Program-made: the position numbers and the translations under genes
From: Oceanobacillus salinisoli
GTDB taxonomy: Bacteria; Bacillota; Bacilli; Bacillales; Amphibacillaceae
Length of the DNA: 64,000 nucleotides
Assembly: GCF_009733865.1 (NCBI RefSeq)
Contig: NZ_WOFB01000017.1
Coordinates: 1 to 64,000, forward strand
Direction: 5' to 3'
Part shown: piece after piece, positions 8,950-19,890 of the stretch
Layout of the letters: each line of letters starts with the position of its first letter
Position numbering within the stretch: position 1 is the first letter of the stretch
Notes under the pieces: generated by a model
What the model was told of the DNA's origin: nothing
What the model saw: only the letters and a program-made list of their open reading frames with translations
Databases searched by the model: none

Positions 8950-9828
8950 ATGAATATCCAGGAAATGATATTAACACTTCAAAAATATTGGTCAGGACAA
9001 AATTGTATTTTAATGCAGGCATATGATGTTGAAAAAGGTGCAGGGACTATGTCACCTATGACATTACTTCGCAGTTTGGGCCCCGAACCATGGAATGTAG
9101 CGTACGTGGAACCTTCCAGAAGACCGGACGATGGAAGATATGGCGAAAATCCAAACAGGCTTTATCAGCATCATCAGTTTCAAGTTATTATGAAGCCTTC
9201 TCCTGAGAATATTCAGGAGTTGTACTTAGATTCTCTAAAGGAATTAGGAATAGACCCGTTGAAACATGATATTCGTTTTGTCGAGGATAATTGGGAAAAT
9301 CCAACGTTAGGTGCTGCAGGTTTAGGCTGGGAAGTCTGGCTTGACGGAATGGAAATTACTCAATTTACTTACTTTCAGCAAATTGGCGGTTTAGAAGCAA
9401 ACCCCGTATCTGTAGAATTAACGTATGGGATTGAACGGCTTGCATCCTATATTCAGGACAAGGAAAATGTATTTGATTTAGAGTGGAATAATGGAGTAAC
9501 GATTCATGATATCTTTTATCAGCCAGAATTTGAACACTCAAAATATACATTTGAGGAATCCAATACAGAAATGCTTTTCAAGCTGTTTTCCATGTATGAG
9601 CAAGAAGCAAAAACAACGATGGAAAAGGGACTCGTTTTTCCAGCTTATGATTATGTGTTGAAATGTTCCCATACATTTAACCTGCTGGATGCAAAGGGTG
9701 TCATTTCTGTAACAGAACGTACCGGCTACATTTCGCGGATTCGCAATTTGGCACGCAGTATTGCAAAAGCATATGTTGCAGAAAGAGAACGGCTTGGGTT
9801 TCCAATGTTACAAAAGGAGGAGAAATAA
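8950..9828 (+). CDS. glyQ: Glycyl-tRNA synthetase alpha subunit
   Basis: A class II aminoacyl-tRNA synthetase catalytic subunit of 292 residues. Family motifs visible include [35 protein letters not shown] and [17 protein letters not shown]. It forms an alpha2beta2 enzyme with GlyS. I chose the ATG at 8950 (MNIQEM, as in B. subtilis) because AGGAGGT at 8935-8941 is properly spaced from it. The upstream ATG at 8941 overlaps that ribosome site. Confidence 0.97.
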   Translation: MNIQEMILTLQKYWSGQNCILMQAYDVEKGAGTMSPMTLLRSLGPEPWNVAYVEPSRRPDDGRYGENPNRLYQHHQFQVIMKPSPENIQELYLDSLKELGIDPLKHDIRFVEDNWENPTLGAAGLGWEVWLDGMEITQFTYFQQIGGLEANPVSVELTYGIERLASYIQDKENVFDLEWNNGVTIHDIFYQPEFEHSKYTFEESNTEMLFKLFSMYEQEAKTTMEKGLVFPAYDYVLKCSHTFNLLDAKGVISVTERTGYISRIRNLARSIAKAYVAERERLGFPMLQKEEK

Positions 9829-11913
9829 ATGGCAAAAGACGTTTTATTTGAAATTGGTCTAGAGGAATTACCTGCTCGATTTATAGATAATGCAGAAAAG
9901 CAATTATTGGAAAAAACAAGCAAATGGCTGGAAGATATAAGAATCTCCTTCGAAAAAATAACGAGCTTTTCCACACCTAGAAGATTAGCAGTGTTCATTC
10001 AAGGAATGGATGAAGTGCAGCAAAGTATAGAGGAAGAAGCAAAGGGACCAGCTGAAAAGATTGCCAAAGATGCGGACGGTAATTGGTCGAAAGCGGCAAT
10101 CGGCTTTACAAAAGGTCAGGGCAAAACCGTTGACGATATATATACAAAAGAAGTAAAAGGTACTGCGTATATTTTTGTAAAAAAACATATTGAAGGAAAA
10201 CAGACAGTAGATTTATTACCGGAATTTAAAACTATTATTGAATCGATTCAGTTTGGCAAAAACATGCGCTGGTCAACGGAAACAATGCGATATGCACGCC
10301 CAATACGCTGGCTTGCTGCACTCTATGGCAATGAGGTGATTCCATTTGAAATTGCTTCTGTCCAGACGGGTAATAAAACGTATGGTCATAGATTTCTAGG
10401 TAATGAAATTGTATTGGACAGTCCAATCGAGTATGAAGAAGCACTTCGGAATCAATATGTAATAGTTGATCCAAAAGAACGGGAACAAATGATTATAGAG
10501 CAAATTAGGGAAATCGAGGAAAAAGACAACTTCATTATTCCAATTGATCAGGTTCTTTTGGATGAAGTCCGAAACTTAGTGGAATATCCTACTGCATTTA
10601 TTGGATCTTTTGATGAGAAGTTTTTAAAACTTCCATCAGAAGTATTGATCACTTCGATGAAGGAACATCAGCGTTATTTTCCTGTTAAGGACCAAAATAA
10701 ACATTTGCTTCCTAAATTTATTGGTGTTCGAAATGGAGATGAACAATCCATAGAAACTGTAGTAAAAGGAAACGAAAAAGTCCTGCGTGCACGACTGTCT
10801 GATGCTGTATTTTTCTATGAAGAAGATCAAAAGCGTTCCATTGCATTTTATCTGGAAAAATTACAGCGTGTTATTTTTCAGGAAAAATTAGGAACTTATA
10901 CGGATAAAGTTAATCGTGTTGTTTCGATAACGAAGGCGATAAGTGAAGCAATGAATATGGATGAAGCTACGACGGAAAAAGCGGTAAGAGCTGCTGAAAT
11001 CAGCAAATTCGACTTAATGACAAACATGGTCAATGAGTTCACAGAGCTTCAAGGTATTATTGGTGAAAAATATGCCCTTATTTTCGGGGAGAATGAAGAA
11101 GTTGCGAAGGCAATTCGTGAGCATTATTTGCCAAAACAAGCTAATGGCCATTTGCCTGAAACCATATCAGGCTCTATTGTAAGTATTGCAGATAAGTTGG
11201 ATACAATCGTAGGGTGCATTTCGATTGGACTTACTCCAACAGGTTCTCAGGACCCATATGGATTACGCCGTCAGGCTACAGGAATTTTACGCATATTAAG
11301 AGAAAAGAAATGGAATATCACATTAGAATCTCTTTTGAATATAGCCAAATCAGTATATGATCAAACTGACATTGAACTGATGGATAAGGAAGAGATAATA
11401 AAAGCGCTGAATGATTTCTTCCGGCTGCGCGCAACCTTCCTGTTAAGGGAAATCGATGTAGAACCAGATGTTATAAATGCTGTTATTAAAAAGGACATTG
11501 GTATATTCGAATATACGGAAAAGAAAGCGAAGTTACTATCTGATAAGCGTAATGATGCCAGCTTTAAACCGGTTCAGGAAGCTTTAGTCCGTGTGTTGAA
11601 TCTAGCAAATAAAACAGATTATACAAATGTAGCCGCCAGCCAATTTGAAACGGAGTCAGAAAAAGGGTTATATGATACATTCCTGGGAATAGTCGATGAA
11701 TATCGTCAGGCTAATAAAGAATTGGATGCGGATGTGGCATTAAAGTGCCTGAGTAAATTAGCAGAACCAATTCATGCATTCTTTGACCATAATATGGTTA
11801 TGGCAGAGGATGAAGAAGTACGGAATAACCGTTTAGGCTTGGTTAATGTTATTGCGGAAACCATTATAGAGTTCGCCGATTTGTCCTTGATTGAATGGAA
11901 ACAACATCAATAG
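9829..11913 (+). CDS. glyS: Glycyl-tRNA synthetase beta subunit
   Basis: A 694-residue GlyS: B3/B4-like and HD-like regions in the N-terminal and middle parts and a C-terminal anticodon-binding domain. Recognisable stretches include IGLEELPARF at the N-terminus and TPTGSQDPYGLRRQ, both typical of the beta subunit. It contacts tRNA-Gly in the alpha2beta2 enzyme. The start follows the glyQ stop directly, with AAGGAGG within the glyQ 3' end, so expression is coupled and depends on the T-box. Confidence 0.97.
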   Translation: MAKDVLFEIGLEELPARFIDNAEKQLLEKTSKWLEDIRISFEKITSFSTPRRLAVFIQGMDEVQQSIEEEAKGPAEKIAKDADGNWSKAAIGFTKGQGKTVDDIYTKEVKGTAYIFVKKHIEGKQTVDLLPEFKTIIESIQFGKNMRWSTETMRYARPIRWLAALYGNEVIPFEIASVQTGNKTYGHRFLGNEIVLDSPIEYEEALRNQYVIVDPKEREQMIIEQIREIEEKDNFIIPIDQVLLDEVRNLVEYPTAFIGSFDEKFLKLPSEVLITSMKEHQRYFPVKDQNKHLLPKFIGVRNGDEQSIETVVKGNEKVLRARLSDAVFFYEEDQKRSIAFYLEKLQRVIFQEKLGTYTDKVNRVVSITKAISEAMNMDEATTEKAVRAAEISKFDLMTNMVNEFTELQGIIGEKYALIFGENEEVAKAIREHYLPKQANGHLPETISGSIVSIADKLDTIVGCISIGLTPTGSQDPYGLRRQATGILRILREKKWNITLESLLNIAKSVYDQTDIELMDKEEIIKALNDFFRLRATFLLREIDVEPDVINAVIKKDIGIFEYTEKKAKLLSDKRNDASFKPVQEALVRVLNLANKTDYTNVAASQFETESEKGLYDTFLGIVDEYRQANKELDADVALKCLSKLAEPIHAFFDHNMVMAEDEEVRNNRLGLVNVIAETIIEFADLSLIEWKQHQ

Positions 11914-12006
11914 ATAACTTAAAAGTATAACATAATTCCCTTTCTAATTTGAATGGTTTATAATTATTGTGAAATAGTATGTTATATTTAGCAAGGCGGT
12001 GAAAGG

Positions 12007-12636
12007 GTGGAATTATCAAGCAGGCAAGAGGAAATTATTGAAATAGTTAAGGCTAATGGACCTATCACCGGTGAAAATATCGCAGAGAAGCTAAATTTAA
12101 CGCGAGCCACACTCAGACCGGATTTAGCGATTTTAACCATGTCCGGTTTTTTGGAAGCGAGACCTCGCGTGGGTTATTTTTTCACCGGTAAAACAGGTTC
12201 AGAGCTCCTTTCGGAAAAGATTAAAAAATATAAAGTACATGAATTTCAACAAGTTCCAATTGTTGTGAAAGAAGATGTATCAGTATATGATGCTATCTCC
12301 ACGATGTTTTTAGAAGACGTTGGAACTTTGTTCGTCGTAAATGAAAATGGTTGTTTAAATGGTGTGCTGTCCCGTAAAGATTTGTTGCGTGCTAGTATGG
12401 GGCAGCAGGATTTAAATAACATCGCAGTGCACATTATTATGACAAGAATGCCAAATATTACGGTATGCCGTAAAGATGATTTGTTATTGGATGCTGCCCA
12501 AAAACTAATAAATAAGCAAATTGATGGATTGCCAGTTGTGAAAGATAAAGAAGAGGGATTGGTGGTCATTGGCAGGATTACTAAGACAACAATTACAAAA
12601 GTATTTGTCGAGCTTGCTTTAGATCATCATGTATAG
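12007..12636 (+). CDS. ccpN: Catabolite repressor CcpN
   Basis: A 209-residue regulator with an N-terminal winged HTH (about 1-60, [16 protein letters not shown]) and two CBS domains (about 75-200). In B. subtilis CcpN represses gapB and pckA under glycolytic conditions, with the CBS pair sensing nucleotides. GTG start, preceded by GGCGGTGAAAG. It is followed 23 bp later by yqfL, the same pairing as in B. subtilis. Confidence 0.93.
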   Translation: MELSSRQEEIIEIVKANGPITGENIAEKLNLTRATLRPDLAILTMSGFLEARPRVGYFFTGKTGSELLSEKIKKYKVHEFQQVPIVVKEDVSVYDAISTMFLEDVGTLFVVNENGCLNGVLSRKDLLRASMGQQDLNNIAVHIIMTRMPNITVCRKDDLLLDAAQKLINKQIDGLPVVKDKEEGLVVIGRITKTTITKVFVELALDHHV

Positions 12637-12659
12637 ATGAATGGAGGGGAAAAGAAAGC

Positions 12660-13463
12660 ATGAGTTCCGAACGTATTGTCTATGTTCTTTCTGATTCGGT
12701 TGGAGAGACTGCAGAATTAGTGGTGAAAGCGGGATTGAGCCAGTTTAACGGTCAGGAATATAAAATATTTCGTGTTCCATATGTAGAAGATTGCCAGACT
12801 ATTGATGATTCTCTGCAATTAGCAAAGGAAAATTATGGTATCATCGGCTTTACTTTAGTAAATCCTGATTTACGAAACTATTTAAATGAACAAGCAAAAA
12901 AATTAAACATTGAAGCAATAGATATTATGGGACCGATGATAACGGCCATGGAGCGGGTATTTGATAAGTCGCCGAGACTTGAAGCGGGACTAGTTCATAA
13001 ACTGGATGAAGACTATTTTAAGCGGGTGGAAGCGATAGAATTTGCAGTTAAATATGATGATGGCAGAGATCCCAGAGGAATTGCCAGAGCTGATATTATC
13101 CTAATCGGGGTTTCACGAACTTCCAAAACTCCATTATCTCAGTATTTGGCACATAAACGATTGAAAGTAGCTAATGTTCCAATCGTGCCAGAAGTGGACC
13201 CGCCGGAGGAATTATTTGATGTAAACCCGAATAAATGTATCGGATTAAGTATTAGACCGGAAAAATTGAACGAAATCAGAAAAGAACGTTTAAAAGCGCT
13301 GGGGCTCGGAAATCAGGCAACATATGCAAATTTGGACAGAATTCACCAGGAACTTGATTATTTCAACAAAGTAGTGGATAGAATAGGTTGTAAAGTCATC
13401 GACGTTTCCAACAAAGCAGTTGAGGAAACGGCGAATGTTATTTTGCAAATGATGCACAAGTAA
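12660..13463 (+). CDS. yqfL: YqfL, PEP synthase / PPDK regulatory protein family
   Basis: A 267-residue DUF299 protein with the P-loop-like [11 protein letters not shown] at about 154-164. Family members are ADP-dependent kinases/pyrophosphorylases that control pyruvate phosphate dikinase or PEP synthase. In B. subtilis YqfL modulates CcpN. The adjacent ccpN supports a joint role in gluconeogenic control. ATG start with GGAGGGG upstream. Confidence 0.93.
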   Translation: MSSERIVYVLSDSVGETAELVVKAGLSQFNGQEYKIFRVPYVEDCQTIDDSLQLAKENYGIIGFTLVNPDLRNYLNEQAKKLNIEAIDIMGPMITAMERVFDKSPRLEAGLVHKLDEDYFKRVEAIEFAVKYDDGRDPRGIARADIILIGVSRTSKTPLSQYLAHKRLKVANVPIVPEVDPPEELFDVNPNKCIGLSIRPEKLNEIRKERLKALGLGNQATYANLDRIHQELDYFNKVVDRIGCKVIDVSNKAVEETANVILQMMHK

Positions 13464-13496
13464 AGTTTCTAATATTTGAATAAGGCATTAGGAAAG

Positions 13497-13530
13497 CATT
13501 CTACTCTATATCGTAGAATGTTTTTCTTTT
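13497..13530 (+). terminator. Terminator after yqfL
   Basis: An 8-bp stem CATTCTAC / GTAGAATG with an 8-base loop, followed by TTTTTCTTTT. It separates the ccpN-yqfL unit from dnaG-sigA. Confidence 0.85.
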
Positions 13531-13552
13531 ATTTGGAAAAAAAACAAACTTT

Positions 13553-13582
13553 TTGATAGAAATTTTGTTTAAACTGTATTAT
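13553..13582 (+). promoter_or_regulatory. Candidate sigma-A promoter upstream of dnaG
   Basis: TTGATA at 13553-13558 and TATTAT at 13577-13582, with an 18-base spacer. It lies about 270 bp before dnaG. The 13464-13853 gap is otherwise AT-rich and holds the terminator above and the sigma-H-like site below. Confidence 0.4.
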
Positions 13583-13792
13583 AATAAATATTTGTGTAAA
13601 GATATATACTATAGGAAAACAACCTGATTTAAGGATATTCTGAAAAGTAAAACATTCGTCATAAAGAAGGAATCTTACATTTTATGTAGAAATATAAAAT
13701 AAAGCTGTTTTATGGCTTTTTATATAGATTGGTTCTCCTTCAGACTTCAATTCAAACAAAGGAAGGAAATTTTTTTCCAGTTTAAGAAAAAA

Positions 13793-13831
13793 ATGTCGAA
13801 TCATGAAGGATTTTTTCAAATGACAACGAAT
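13793..13831 (+). promoter_or_regulatory. Sigma-H-like promoter with adjacent 0A-like box, dnaG-sigA operon
   Basis: GAAGGATTT at 13805-13813 and AACGAAT at 13825-13831 are separated by 11 bases. This fits the sigma-H consensus RnAGGAwWW-N11/12-RnnGAAT base for base. TGTCGAA at 13794-13800, just upstream, matches the Spo0A box core. In B. subtilis the sigA operon also carries a sigma-H promoter, so this arrangement fits known biology. Confidence 0.65.
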
Positions 13832-13853
13832 AATATATAGTATGGTGGTTTAT

Positions 13854-15674
13854 ATGGCCAATCAAATACCAGAGGAAGTAATTGAAGAGGTACGAAAGTC
13901 CAATGATATTGTGGATGTTGTTGGAGAATATGTTCAATTAAAGAAACAAGGTCGAAATTATTTTGGGCTTTGTCCATTCCACGGTGAAAATACACCTTCT
14001 TTTTCCGTTACCCAGGAGAAACAAATTTTCCATTGTTTTGGATGCGGTAAAGGTGGAAATGTCGTTACTTTTATTATGGAAATGGAGAGTTTTTCGTTTG
14101 TTGAAGCAATAAAGCATCTAGCAAGCCGGAGCGGTACACAACTACCGGAACTTGGTGGTGAGAAGGAATCTTCCTTATCTCAGGATACACAAAACATTCT
14201 ATCTGCTTATGAATGGTTAACGAAACTATATCATCATTTGCTTAGATTTACAAGAGATGGTAAAGAAGGTTACAACTATTTAAAAAGCAGAGGAATTAGT
14301 GATACAGCAATTGATGAATTCCAACTAGGTTTTGCTCCAACTGCGAAAAGTTTTACAGCTGAATTTCTAAAGAAAAAGGGGTTTAATCAAGCATTATCAG
14401 TAAAAGCAGGTTTACTTTCTTTACAAAATGACAATAGTGTAACTGACCGATTTAGGGGAAGAGTTATTTTTCCGATACGCAACCATTTAGGTAAAACGAT
14501 TGCTTTTGGAGGCAGATCCATATCAGGTGGAGAACCAAAATACTTAAATAGTGCGGAGAGTGAACTGTTTCATAAAGGAAAAATTTTATATAACTTTGAC
14601 TTAGCAAAAAAACATATTCGCAAAGAAAATGAAGTAATATTATTTGAAGGCTATATGGATGTAATAACTGCTTATCAAGCGGGTATAAATAATGTTATAG
14701 CAACCTTAGGTACTGCATTATCCGAATATCAGGCGAAGTTGTTAAATCGTTATGTTGATACCGTTGTGATTTGTTATGACGGTGATAAAGCCGGACTGGA
14801 GGCAACATACAAAGCAGCTAATTTACTTCGAAATGTTGGCTGTCAGGTTAAAATCGCCAACATGCAGGATGATTTGGATCCAGATAGTTTTATTAAAGCG
14901 CATGGTGGAAAGGCTTTTAAAAATGAAGTTCTCAACACAAGTGATACTTATGTAAGTTTCTATATGCGATATCTGAAAAAAGACTATAACCTTAGTATAG
15001 AAGGAGATCGCATTAACTATATAGAAAAAGTTATCAAAGAACTTGCACTTATCGATAGTTCTGTCGAAAGGGAATATTACTTACAGGAGCTTCATAAAGA
15101 ATATAATATTTCCATGGAATCACTTACACAAGAGGTTGAAATTCAAAGAAATAAACAAGGACAACAACCGAAGAAGGATAATCCGGATAAGAACAGAAAT
15201 ACTAATAGAGGATTAAGTTATCGTTCAAATAAGAAATTACTGCCAGCTTTTCAAAATGCAGAAAGAAAATTGTTGTCATATATGCTTCACAATCCATTAA
15301 TAGCGGAAAAAGTACAGGAAGAAATGGGTGCTGGTTTTAATATAGAAGCACATCAGATTATTGCTACTCATTTATATGCTTTTTACGAAGAAGGCCACCT
15401 TTCAGATATTAGTTTGTTTATTGAAAAGTTAAGTGATTCCGAATTACAAAAATTAGTTACTGAAATCGCAATGTATCCTGTACTAGAGGAAATAAGCGAC
15501 AAAGAGATAAATGATTATATTCGAATTATTCAGGAACACCGAAATGATTATGTGAGCATTCAAACATTAAAAGAACAGCAAAAATTAGCCGAACAGCAGA
15601 AAGACCCGTTAAAAGCTGCCCAAATTGCAATGCAAATCATTGAAATTAAGAAGCAGTTAAAACGCACAAATTAA
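13854..15674 (+). CDS. dnaG: DNA primase DnaG
   Basis: A 606-residue primase: CHC2 zinc finger ([11 protein letters not shown] ... HCFGCGKGG), TOPRIM catalytic core with [10 protein letters not shown] and YDGDKAG, and a C-terminal helicase-binding domain. It makes RNA primers for replication with DnaB-type helicase. The ATG at 13854 gives [13 protein letters not shown], aligning with B. subtilis DnaG, and has GGTGG six bases upstream. The in-frame ATG at 13842 would sit almost on the predicted transcription start. It is followed closely by sigA. Confidence 0.96.
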   Translation: MANQIPEEVIEEVRKSNDIVDVVGEYVQLKKQGRNYFGLCPFHGENTPSFSVTQEKQIFHCFGCGKGGNVVTFIMEMESFSFVEAIKHLASRSGTQLPELGGEKESSLSQDTQNILSAYEWLTKLYHHLLRFTRDGKEGYNYLKSRGISDTAIDEFQLGFAPTAKSFTAEFLKKKGFNQALSVKAGLLSLQNDNSVTDRFRGRVIFPIRNHLGKTIAFGGRSISGGEPKYLNSAESELFHKGKILYNFDLAKKHIRKENEVILFEGYMDVITAYQAGINNVIATLGTALSEYQAKLLNRYVDTVVICYDGDKAGLEATYKAANLLRNVGCQVKIANMQDDLDPDSFIKAHGGKAFKNEVLNTSDTYVSFYMRYLKKDYNLSIEGDRINYIEKVIKELALIDSSVEREYYLQELHKEYNISMESLTQEVEIQRNKQGQQPKKDNPDKNRNTNRGLSYRSNKKLLPAFQNAERKLLSYMLHNPLIAEKVQEEMGAGFNIEAHQIIATHLYAFYEEGHLSDISLFIEKLSDSELQKLVTEIAMYPVLEEISDKEINDYIRIIQEHRNDYVSIQTLKEQQKLAEQQKDPLKAAQIAMQIIEIKKQLKRTN

Positions 15675-15705
15675 AAGTTCTATAAAATTGGAAGGAGGGG
15701 GACTC

Positions 15706-16824
15706 ATGGCTGATAAAGAACAATCACAACCAACAAAAGAAACAGAACAGACCCTGGATCAAGTAAAAGAAGGCTTGGTTGAAGCGGGGAAAAAGCGTGG
15801 TACTTTAGCATATGAGGAAATCGCGGATCGTTTAGCCAATTTTGAGATTGAATCAGATCAAATGGATGAGTTCTATGAACATTTGGAGGAACAAGGGGTT
15901 GAAGTAATTGGCGAATCTGACGATGATCCAAATATGAAGGAAATTGCCAAAGAAGAAGAGTTTAATTTAGAAGACTTGAGTGTTCCACTTGGAATTAAAA
16001 TAAATGACCCTGTAAGAATGTATTTAAAAGAAATTGGCCGTGTAAATTTATTATCTGCAGCAGAAGAAATTGAACTCGCTACCCGAATTGAAGAAGGTGA
16101 TGAGGAAGCGAAAAGACGGCTTGCAGAAGCCAACTTAAGATTGGTTGTAAGCATAGCCAAGCGTTATGTAGGCCGTGGAATGCTATTTTTGGACTTAATA
16201 CAAGAAGGAAATATGGGCTTAATAAAGGCTGTTGAAAAATTTGACTATCGTAAAGGATTTAAATTCAGTACCTATGCTACCTGGTGGATTCGCCAAGCTA
16301 TAACAAGAGCTATTGCCGATCAGGCAAGAACCATTCGTATCCCTGTTCATATGGTAGAAACGATTAATAAATTAATTCGCGTTCAGCGCTCTCTTTTACA
16401 AGATTTGGGCAGAGAACCAACACCAGAAGAAATTGGTGAAGAAATGGAATTAGCTCCAGACAAGGTCCGGGAAATATTAAAAATTGCTCAAGAACCAGTT
16501 TCACTTGAAACTCCAATTGGTGAGGAAGATGACTCCCATTTAGGAGATTTCATTGAAGATCAGGAGGCAGTTTCACCATCTGATCATGCTGCATACGAAT
16601 TGCTGAAAGAGCAGCTGGAAGATGTATTAGATACACTTACAGATAGAGAAGAAAATGTCTTACGCCTCCGTTTTGGTCTGGATGATGGACGTACAAGAAC
16701 CCTGGAAGAAGTTGGTAAAGTATTTGGTGTTACCAGGGAACGTATTCGTCAAATTGAAGCAAAAGCACTTCGTAAATTGAGACATCCAAGCCGCAGTAAA
16801 CGTTTGAAAGACTTTATGGATTAA
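15706..16824 (+). CDS. sigA: Primary sigma factor SigA (RpoD)
   Basis: A 372-residue housekeeping sigma factor. Region 1.1 is followed by region 1.2 ([16 protein letters not shown]), region 2 with [15 protein letters not shown] and the -10 reader [16 protein letters not shown], region 3, and region 4 ending in the [23 protein letters not shown]. The start at 15706 has GGAAGGAGGGGG at 15690-15701. It is cotranscribed with dnaG, 31 bp apart. Confidence 0.97.
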   Translation: MADKEQSQPTKETEQTLDQVKEGLVEAGKKRGTLAYEEIADRLANFEIESDQMDEFYEHLEEQGVEVIGESDDDPNMKEIAKEEEFNLEDLSVPLGIKINDPVRMYLKEIGRVNLLSAAEEIELATRIEEGDEEAKRRLAEANLRLVVSIAKRYVGRGMLFLDLIQEGNMGLIKAVEKFDYRKGFKFSTYATWWIRQAITRAIADQARTIRIPVHMVETINKLIRVQRSLLQDLGREPTPEEIGEEMELAPDKVREILKIAQEPVSLETPIGEEDDSHLGDFIEDQEAVSPSDHAAYELLKEQLEDVLDTLTDREENVLRLRFGLDDGRTRTLEEVGKVFGVTRERIRQIEAKALRKLRHPSRSKRLKDFMD

Positions 16825-16904
16825 AGACTACAGTCATTGAGAGCTAAGAATGGTTCTTAATGACTCTTCTCTTTGCTTTTTACATATGTACTGAGGTGAA
16901 AATG

Positions 16905-17432
16905 ATGTCAGATAATCGTGTTTCTACTATTGTCAAAGAGATAAAATATTGGAAAGAACATAAATTATTACCTGAAACGTATTGCGATTTTCTCCTAGCT
17001 CTTTATACCAATGGAGATGGTGAGTTATCGGGTACTTCTAAGAAAAATAAAGTAATGGTACTTCTTCCAGCTATTTTGTGCATAATGCTGTTACCGTTTT
17101 CTTTTCTTGTGATTTATTTTACGAAATTTGAAGCGGTTTTGCAACTGACTATACTAATTCTTTTTTTTAGCTACTCTTTCTGGTGTTCGATATATTTAAA
17201 AAAGCATACGACTTACCTTTATCATATGGCTCTTGTTATTTCCCTGTTACTATTACTTATGTTTACTGTCTTCATAGGAAATTTATGGAATGGTCATAGT
17301 TATCTTATAGCTGGTATTATCCTGTTAAATTTTATTTTTTGGCTCTTTTTGAGTAATAGACAACATTTACATTATTTGAAATTTACCGGTGTCATTGGGC
17401 TAGTCTTTTCCATTATTTATATTATTTTATAA
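16905..17432 (+). CDS. Hypothetical membrane protein
   Basis: About 175 residues with a soluble N-terminus of about 45 residues (VSTIVKEIKYWKEHKLLPET) followed by five predicted hydrophobic helices. The N-terminal segment resembles the short cytoplasmic lead found on several Bacillaceae membrane proteins, but I do not recognise the family. Start chosen at 16905 with GAGGTG at 16893-16898; ATG 16902 is equally possible. It sits between sigA and cccA, where B. subtilis has nothing equivalent that I recall. Confidence 0.75.
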   Translation: MSDNRVSTIVKEIKYWKEHKLLPETYCDFLLALYTNGDGELSGTSKKNKVMVLLPAILCIMLLPFSFLVIYFTKFEAVLQLTILILFFSYSFWCSIYLKKHTTYLYHMALVISLLLLLMFTVFIGNLWNGHSYLIAGIILLNFIFWLFLSNRQHLHYLKFTGVIGLVFSIIYIIL

Positions 17433-17535
17433 AATTTCACATCTAAATTCTTTAAACTAAGTTGATTTTCGAGTAAACTATAAATAGTTTGATGTAATAT
17501 AAAAAGAAAAGGGGATTACATAAGGAGGAAACGTA

Positions 17536-17910
17536 ATGAAGAAAAACCCACTTATACCTTATGCAATTATTGCTGTAGTAGGTGTACTAGCCGTAATTAT
17601 TATATCTTTCGTTGGTCTTGGACAGCGTGATGCGATCCATCAGGCGGAAGAGGGGGGTACTGAACAATCTGCAGAAGAAGGGGAAGTGTCAACAGACCCT
17701 GAAGCGATTTTCACAAATAATTGTGCTCAATGTCACGGAGCGGATTTATCTGGGGGAATGGGACCGGATTTAACAACAATTGGCTCTAAGTACAGTGCAG
17801 ATGAAATTGTAGATATTATTCAACAAGGTATTGGTAGCATGCCTGCTCAGCAGCAAGTACCTGCCGAAGAAGCCGACTTACTTGCCGAATGGCTTAGTGA
17901 AAAACAATAA
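17536..17910 (+). CDS. cccA: Membrane-anchored cytochrome c-550
   Basis: A 124-residue protein with an N-terminal membrane anchor (about 7-26), an acidic linker, and a single class I cytochrome c domain. The heme site is CAQCH and the axial methionine is probably in GIGSMPAQ. It carries electrons in the respiratory chain on the outer face of the membrane. AAGGAGG precedes the ATG. A terminator follows at 17925-17960. Confidence 0.93.
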   Translation: MKKNPLIPYAIIAVVGVLAVIIISFVGLGQRDAIHQAEEGGTEQSAEEGEVSTDPEAIFTNNCAQCHGADLSGGMGPDLTTIGSKYSADEIVDIIQQGIGSMPAQQQVPAEEADLLAEWLSEKQ

Positions 17911-17924
17911 TTGATAAAACAGTT

Positions 17925-17960
17925 AAGCTTTCTGCTATCATTCAGAAAGCTTTTCTTTTT
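17925..17960 (+). terminator. Terminator after cccA
   Basis: Ten-bp perfect stem AAGCTTTCTG / CAGAAAGCTT with an 8-base loop, followed by TTCTTTTT. Confidence 0.9.
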
Positions 17961-18041
17961 GCATGCATGGCCAGTATAATGATATATACTATTAAACGTA
18001 AGTATTTTACTTAGAAGTAAGTTCCAGTAAAGGAGAGAGAA

Positions 18042-18767
18042 ATGGTTAAAACAATTAATTTGTCCACACGGTTGACTGCCGTTGCATCATACATAAATAA
18101 AGGCGCACATTTTGCTGATATTGGTTCCGACCATGCTTATTTACCATGTTATGTATGTTTGAAGGACAAGACGGCAAAAGCGATTGCAGGAGAAGTTAAT
18201 GAAGGCCCTTATAATAGTGCCAGAGAAACGGTTACATCCTATCAGCTTACGGATGTGATTGACGTAAGGTTAGGCAATGGTCTGGAAGTTATCAGACCGG
18301 GTGATGAGCTGAATCATGTTGTAATAGCGGGAATGGGTGGTTCCCTAATAAAGAGTATCCTTGAAGATGGAAAAGACAAATTAAAACATGTAAAACGTAT
18401 TATTGCTCAGCCTAATGTAGATGCAAGAAACGTCAGGAAATGGCTGGTGGAAAATCATTATTTCCTTACGAATGAAGAAATTGTCGAAGAAAATGGGCAC
18501 ATATACGAAATAATAGTTGCAGATTACAGCGAAAGAACCAGTGAAAAAGAGAAGATTAGTGGTAAAGAACTATTATTTGGTCCGATTTTATTAAAAAAGA
18601 AAACGAAGGAATTCTATAAAAAATGGCAGCATGAATTTGAAAAACTGCAGCGTATCGTGTTACAGATGAAACATGCGAAGGTACAGGATATAGAAAAAAT
18701 AAAACAATTTGAACAGGAATTAGTATGGATGGAGGAGGTACTGCAAGATGGAAAATCCAATCAATAA
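18042..18767 (+). CDS. trmK: tRNA (adenine(22)-N1)-methyltransferase TrmK
   Basis: A 241-residue class I SAM-dependent methyltransferase with the motif I region FADIGSDHAYLP and the catalytic-loop region VVIAGMGGSLI. The family methylates N1 of A22 in tRNA. YqfN is the B. subtilis orthologue. AAAGGAGAGAG precedes the ATG. Its 3' end overlaps the start of the next gene by 20 bp. Confidence 0.95.
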   Translation: MVKTINLSTRLTAVASYINKGAHFADIGSDHAYLPCYVCLKDKTAKAIAGEVNEGPYNSARETVTSYQLTDVIDVRLGNGLEVIRPGDELNHVVIAGMGGSLIKSILEDGKDKLKHVKRIIAQPNVDARNVRKWLVENHYFLTNEEIVEENGHIYEIIVADYSERTSEKEKISGKELLFGPILLKKKTKEFYKKWQHEFEKLQRIVLQMKHAKVQDIEKIKQFEQELVWMEEVLQDGKSNQ

Positions 18768-19863
18768 TTCAAATGTGTTTCAATTAATGGAGAAATGGGC
18801 CCCGAAGAGTTTAGCATATGACTGGGATAATGTTGGCTTGCAAGTTGGATCCTATAATCAGAGAGCAAAAAAAATCATGGTTACACTTGATGTGTTGGAA
18901 ACGGTCGTGGATGAAGCAATAGAAAAAGAAGTAAATCTCATTGTTGCGCATCATCCGTTATTGTTTAAACCATTGAAGCAAGTGAACTATGATACACCAC
19001 AAGGAAGGATTGTTAAAAAGCTAATAGATCATCAAATTACAGTCTATGCAGCACATACTAATCTGGATGCAGCAAATGGCGGTGTAAATGATATGCTTTC
19101 TCGTACCCTTGGGATAGAAAAGACAGATTTATTGCTCGAATCCACAGTTCAAACATTATTTAAAATAGCAGTATATGTTCCATTATCACATGCGGATGAA
19201 GTCAGGGACGCTCTTTCAGCTAGTGGAGCAGGTCATATTGGAAATTACAGTCATTGCACCTTCCAAACAGAAGGAAAGGGAACGTTCAAACCATTGGAAG
19301 GAACCAATCCGTATATTGGAACAACAAACAAACTACAATTTGTAGAAGAAGTGCGCATGGAGACCATTGTACAGGAAGATAAATTAAATGCGGTTATTAC
19401 TTCTATGGTCAAGGCCCATCCTTATGAAGAGCCAGCTTATGATATTTATCCATTAAAAAACCCAGGGCAACGTTATGGTGTTGGACGTATTGGAAAATTA
19501 CCGTATAAAATGACCTTACATGATTTATGTGAACAAGTAAAGGAATCCTTGAAAATGCCTCGTTTACGAGTAACAGGGGACTTAAATAAAACGGTCACTA
19601 ACGTAGCTGTACTGGGTGGTAGTGGAGAAAAATATATTCATGCAGCTCGTCAAAAAGGTGCAGAGGTGTACATTACTGGGGATATGTCTTTCCATATGGC
19701 ACAAGATGCATGGCAAATGGGATTATCTGTAATAGATGCTGGACATTATATAGAAAAGGTCATGAAACAGGAAACGGTCATGTATTTAAGAAGAGAATTA
19801 AATGATAGGTCCATTGAGATAATCGCTTCTGAGACAAATACAGACCCTTTTCAATTTGTATAA
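18748..19863 (+). CDS. yqfO: Nif3-like dinuclear metal-centre protein YqfO
   Basis: A 371-residue Nif3/GTP cyclohydrolase I type 2 homologue. Metal ligands are seen in VAHHPLLFK, AAHTNLDAA and DAGHYIEK. The middle part (about 130-240) is the PII-like insertion typical of the long Bacillus form. The biochemical role remains unsettled in the family. It overlaps trmK by 20 bp, as in B. subtilis. Confidence 0.94.
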   Translation: MENPINNSNVFQLMEKWAPKSLAYDWDNVGLQVGSYNQRAKKIMVTLDVLETVVDEAIEKEVNLIVAHHPLLFKPLKQVNYDTPQGRIVKKLIDHQITVYAAHTNLDAANGGVNDMLSRTLGIEKTDLLLESTVQTLFKIAVYVPLSHADEVRDALSASGAGHIGNYSHCTFQTEGKGTFKPLEGTNPYIGTTNKLQFVEEVRMETIVQEDKLNAVITSMVKAHPYEEPAYDIYPLKNPGQRYGVGRIGKLPYKMTLHDLCEQVKESLKMPRLRVTGDLNKTVTNVAVLGGSGEKYIHAARQKGAEVYITGDMSFHMAQDAWQMGLSVIDAGHYIEKVMKQETVMYLRRELNDRSIEIIASETNTDPFQFV

Positions 19864-19890
19864 CAACAACCTAAAGGAGTTTTTGCACAT

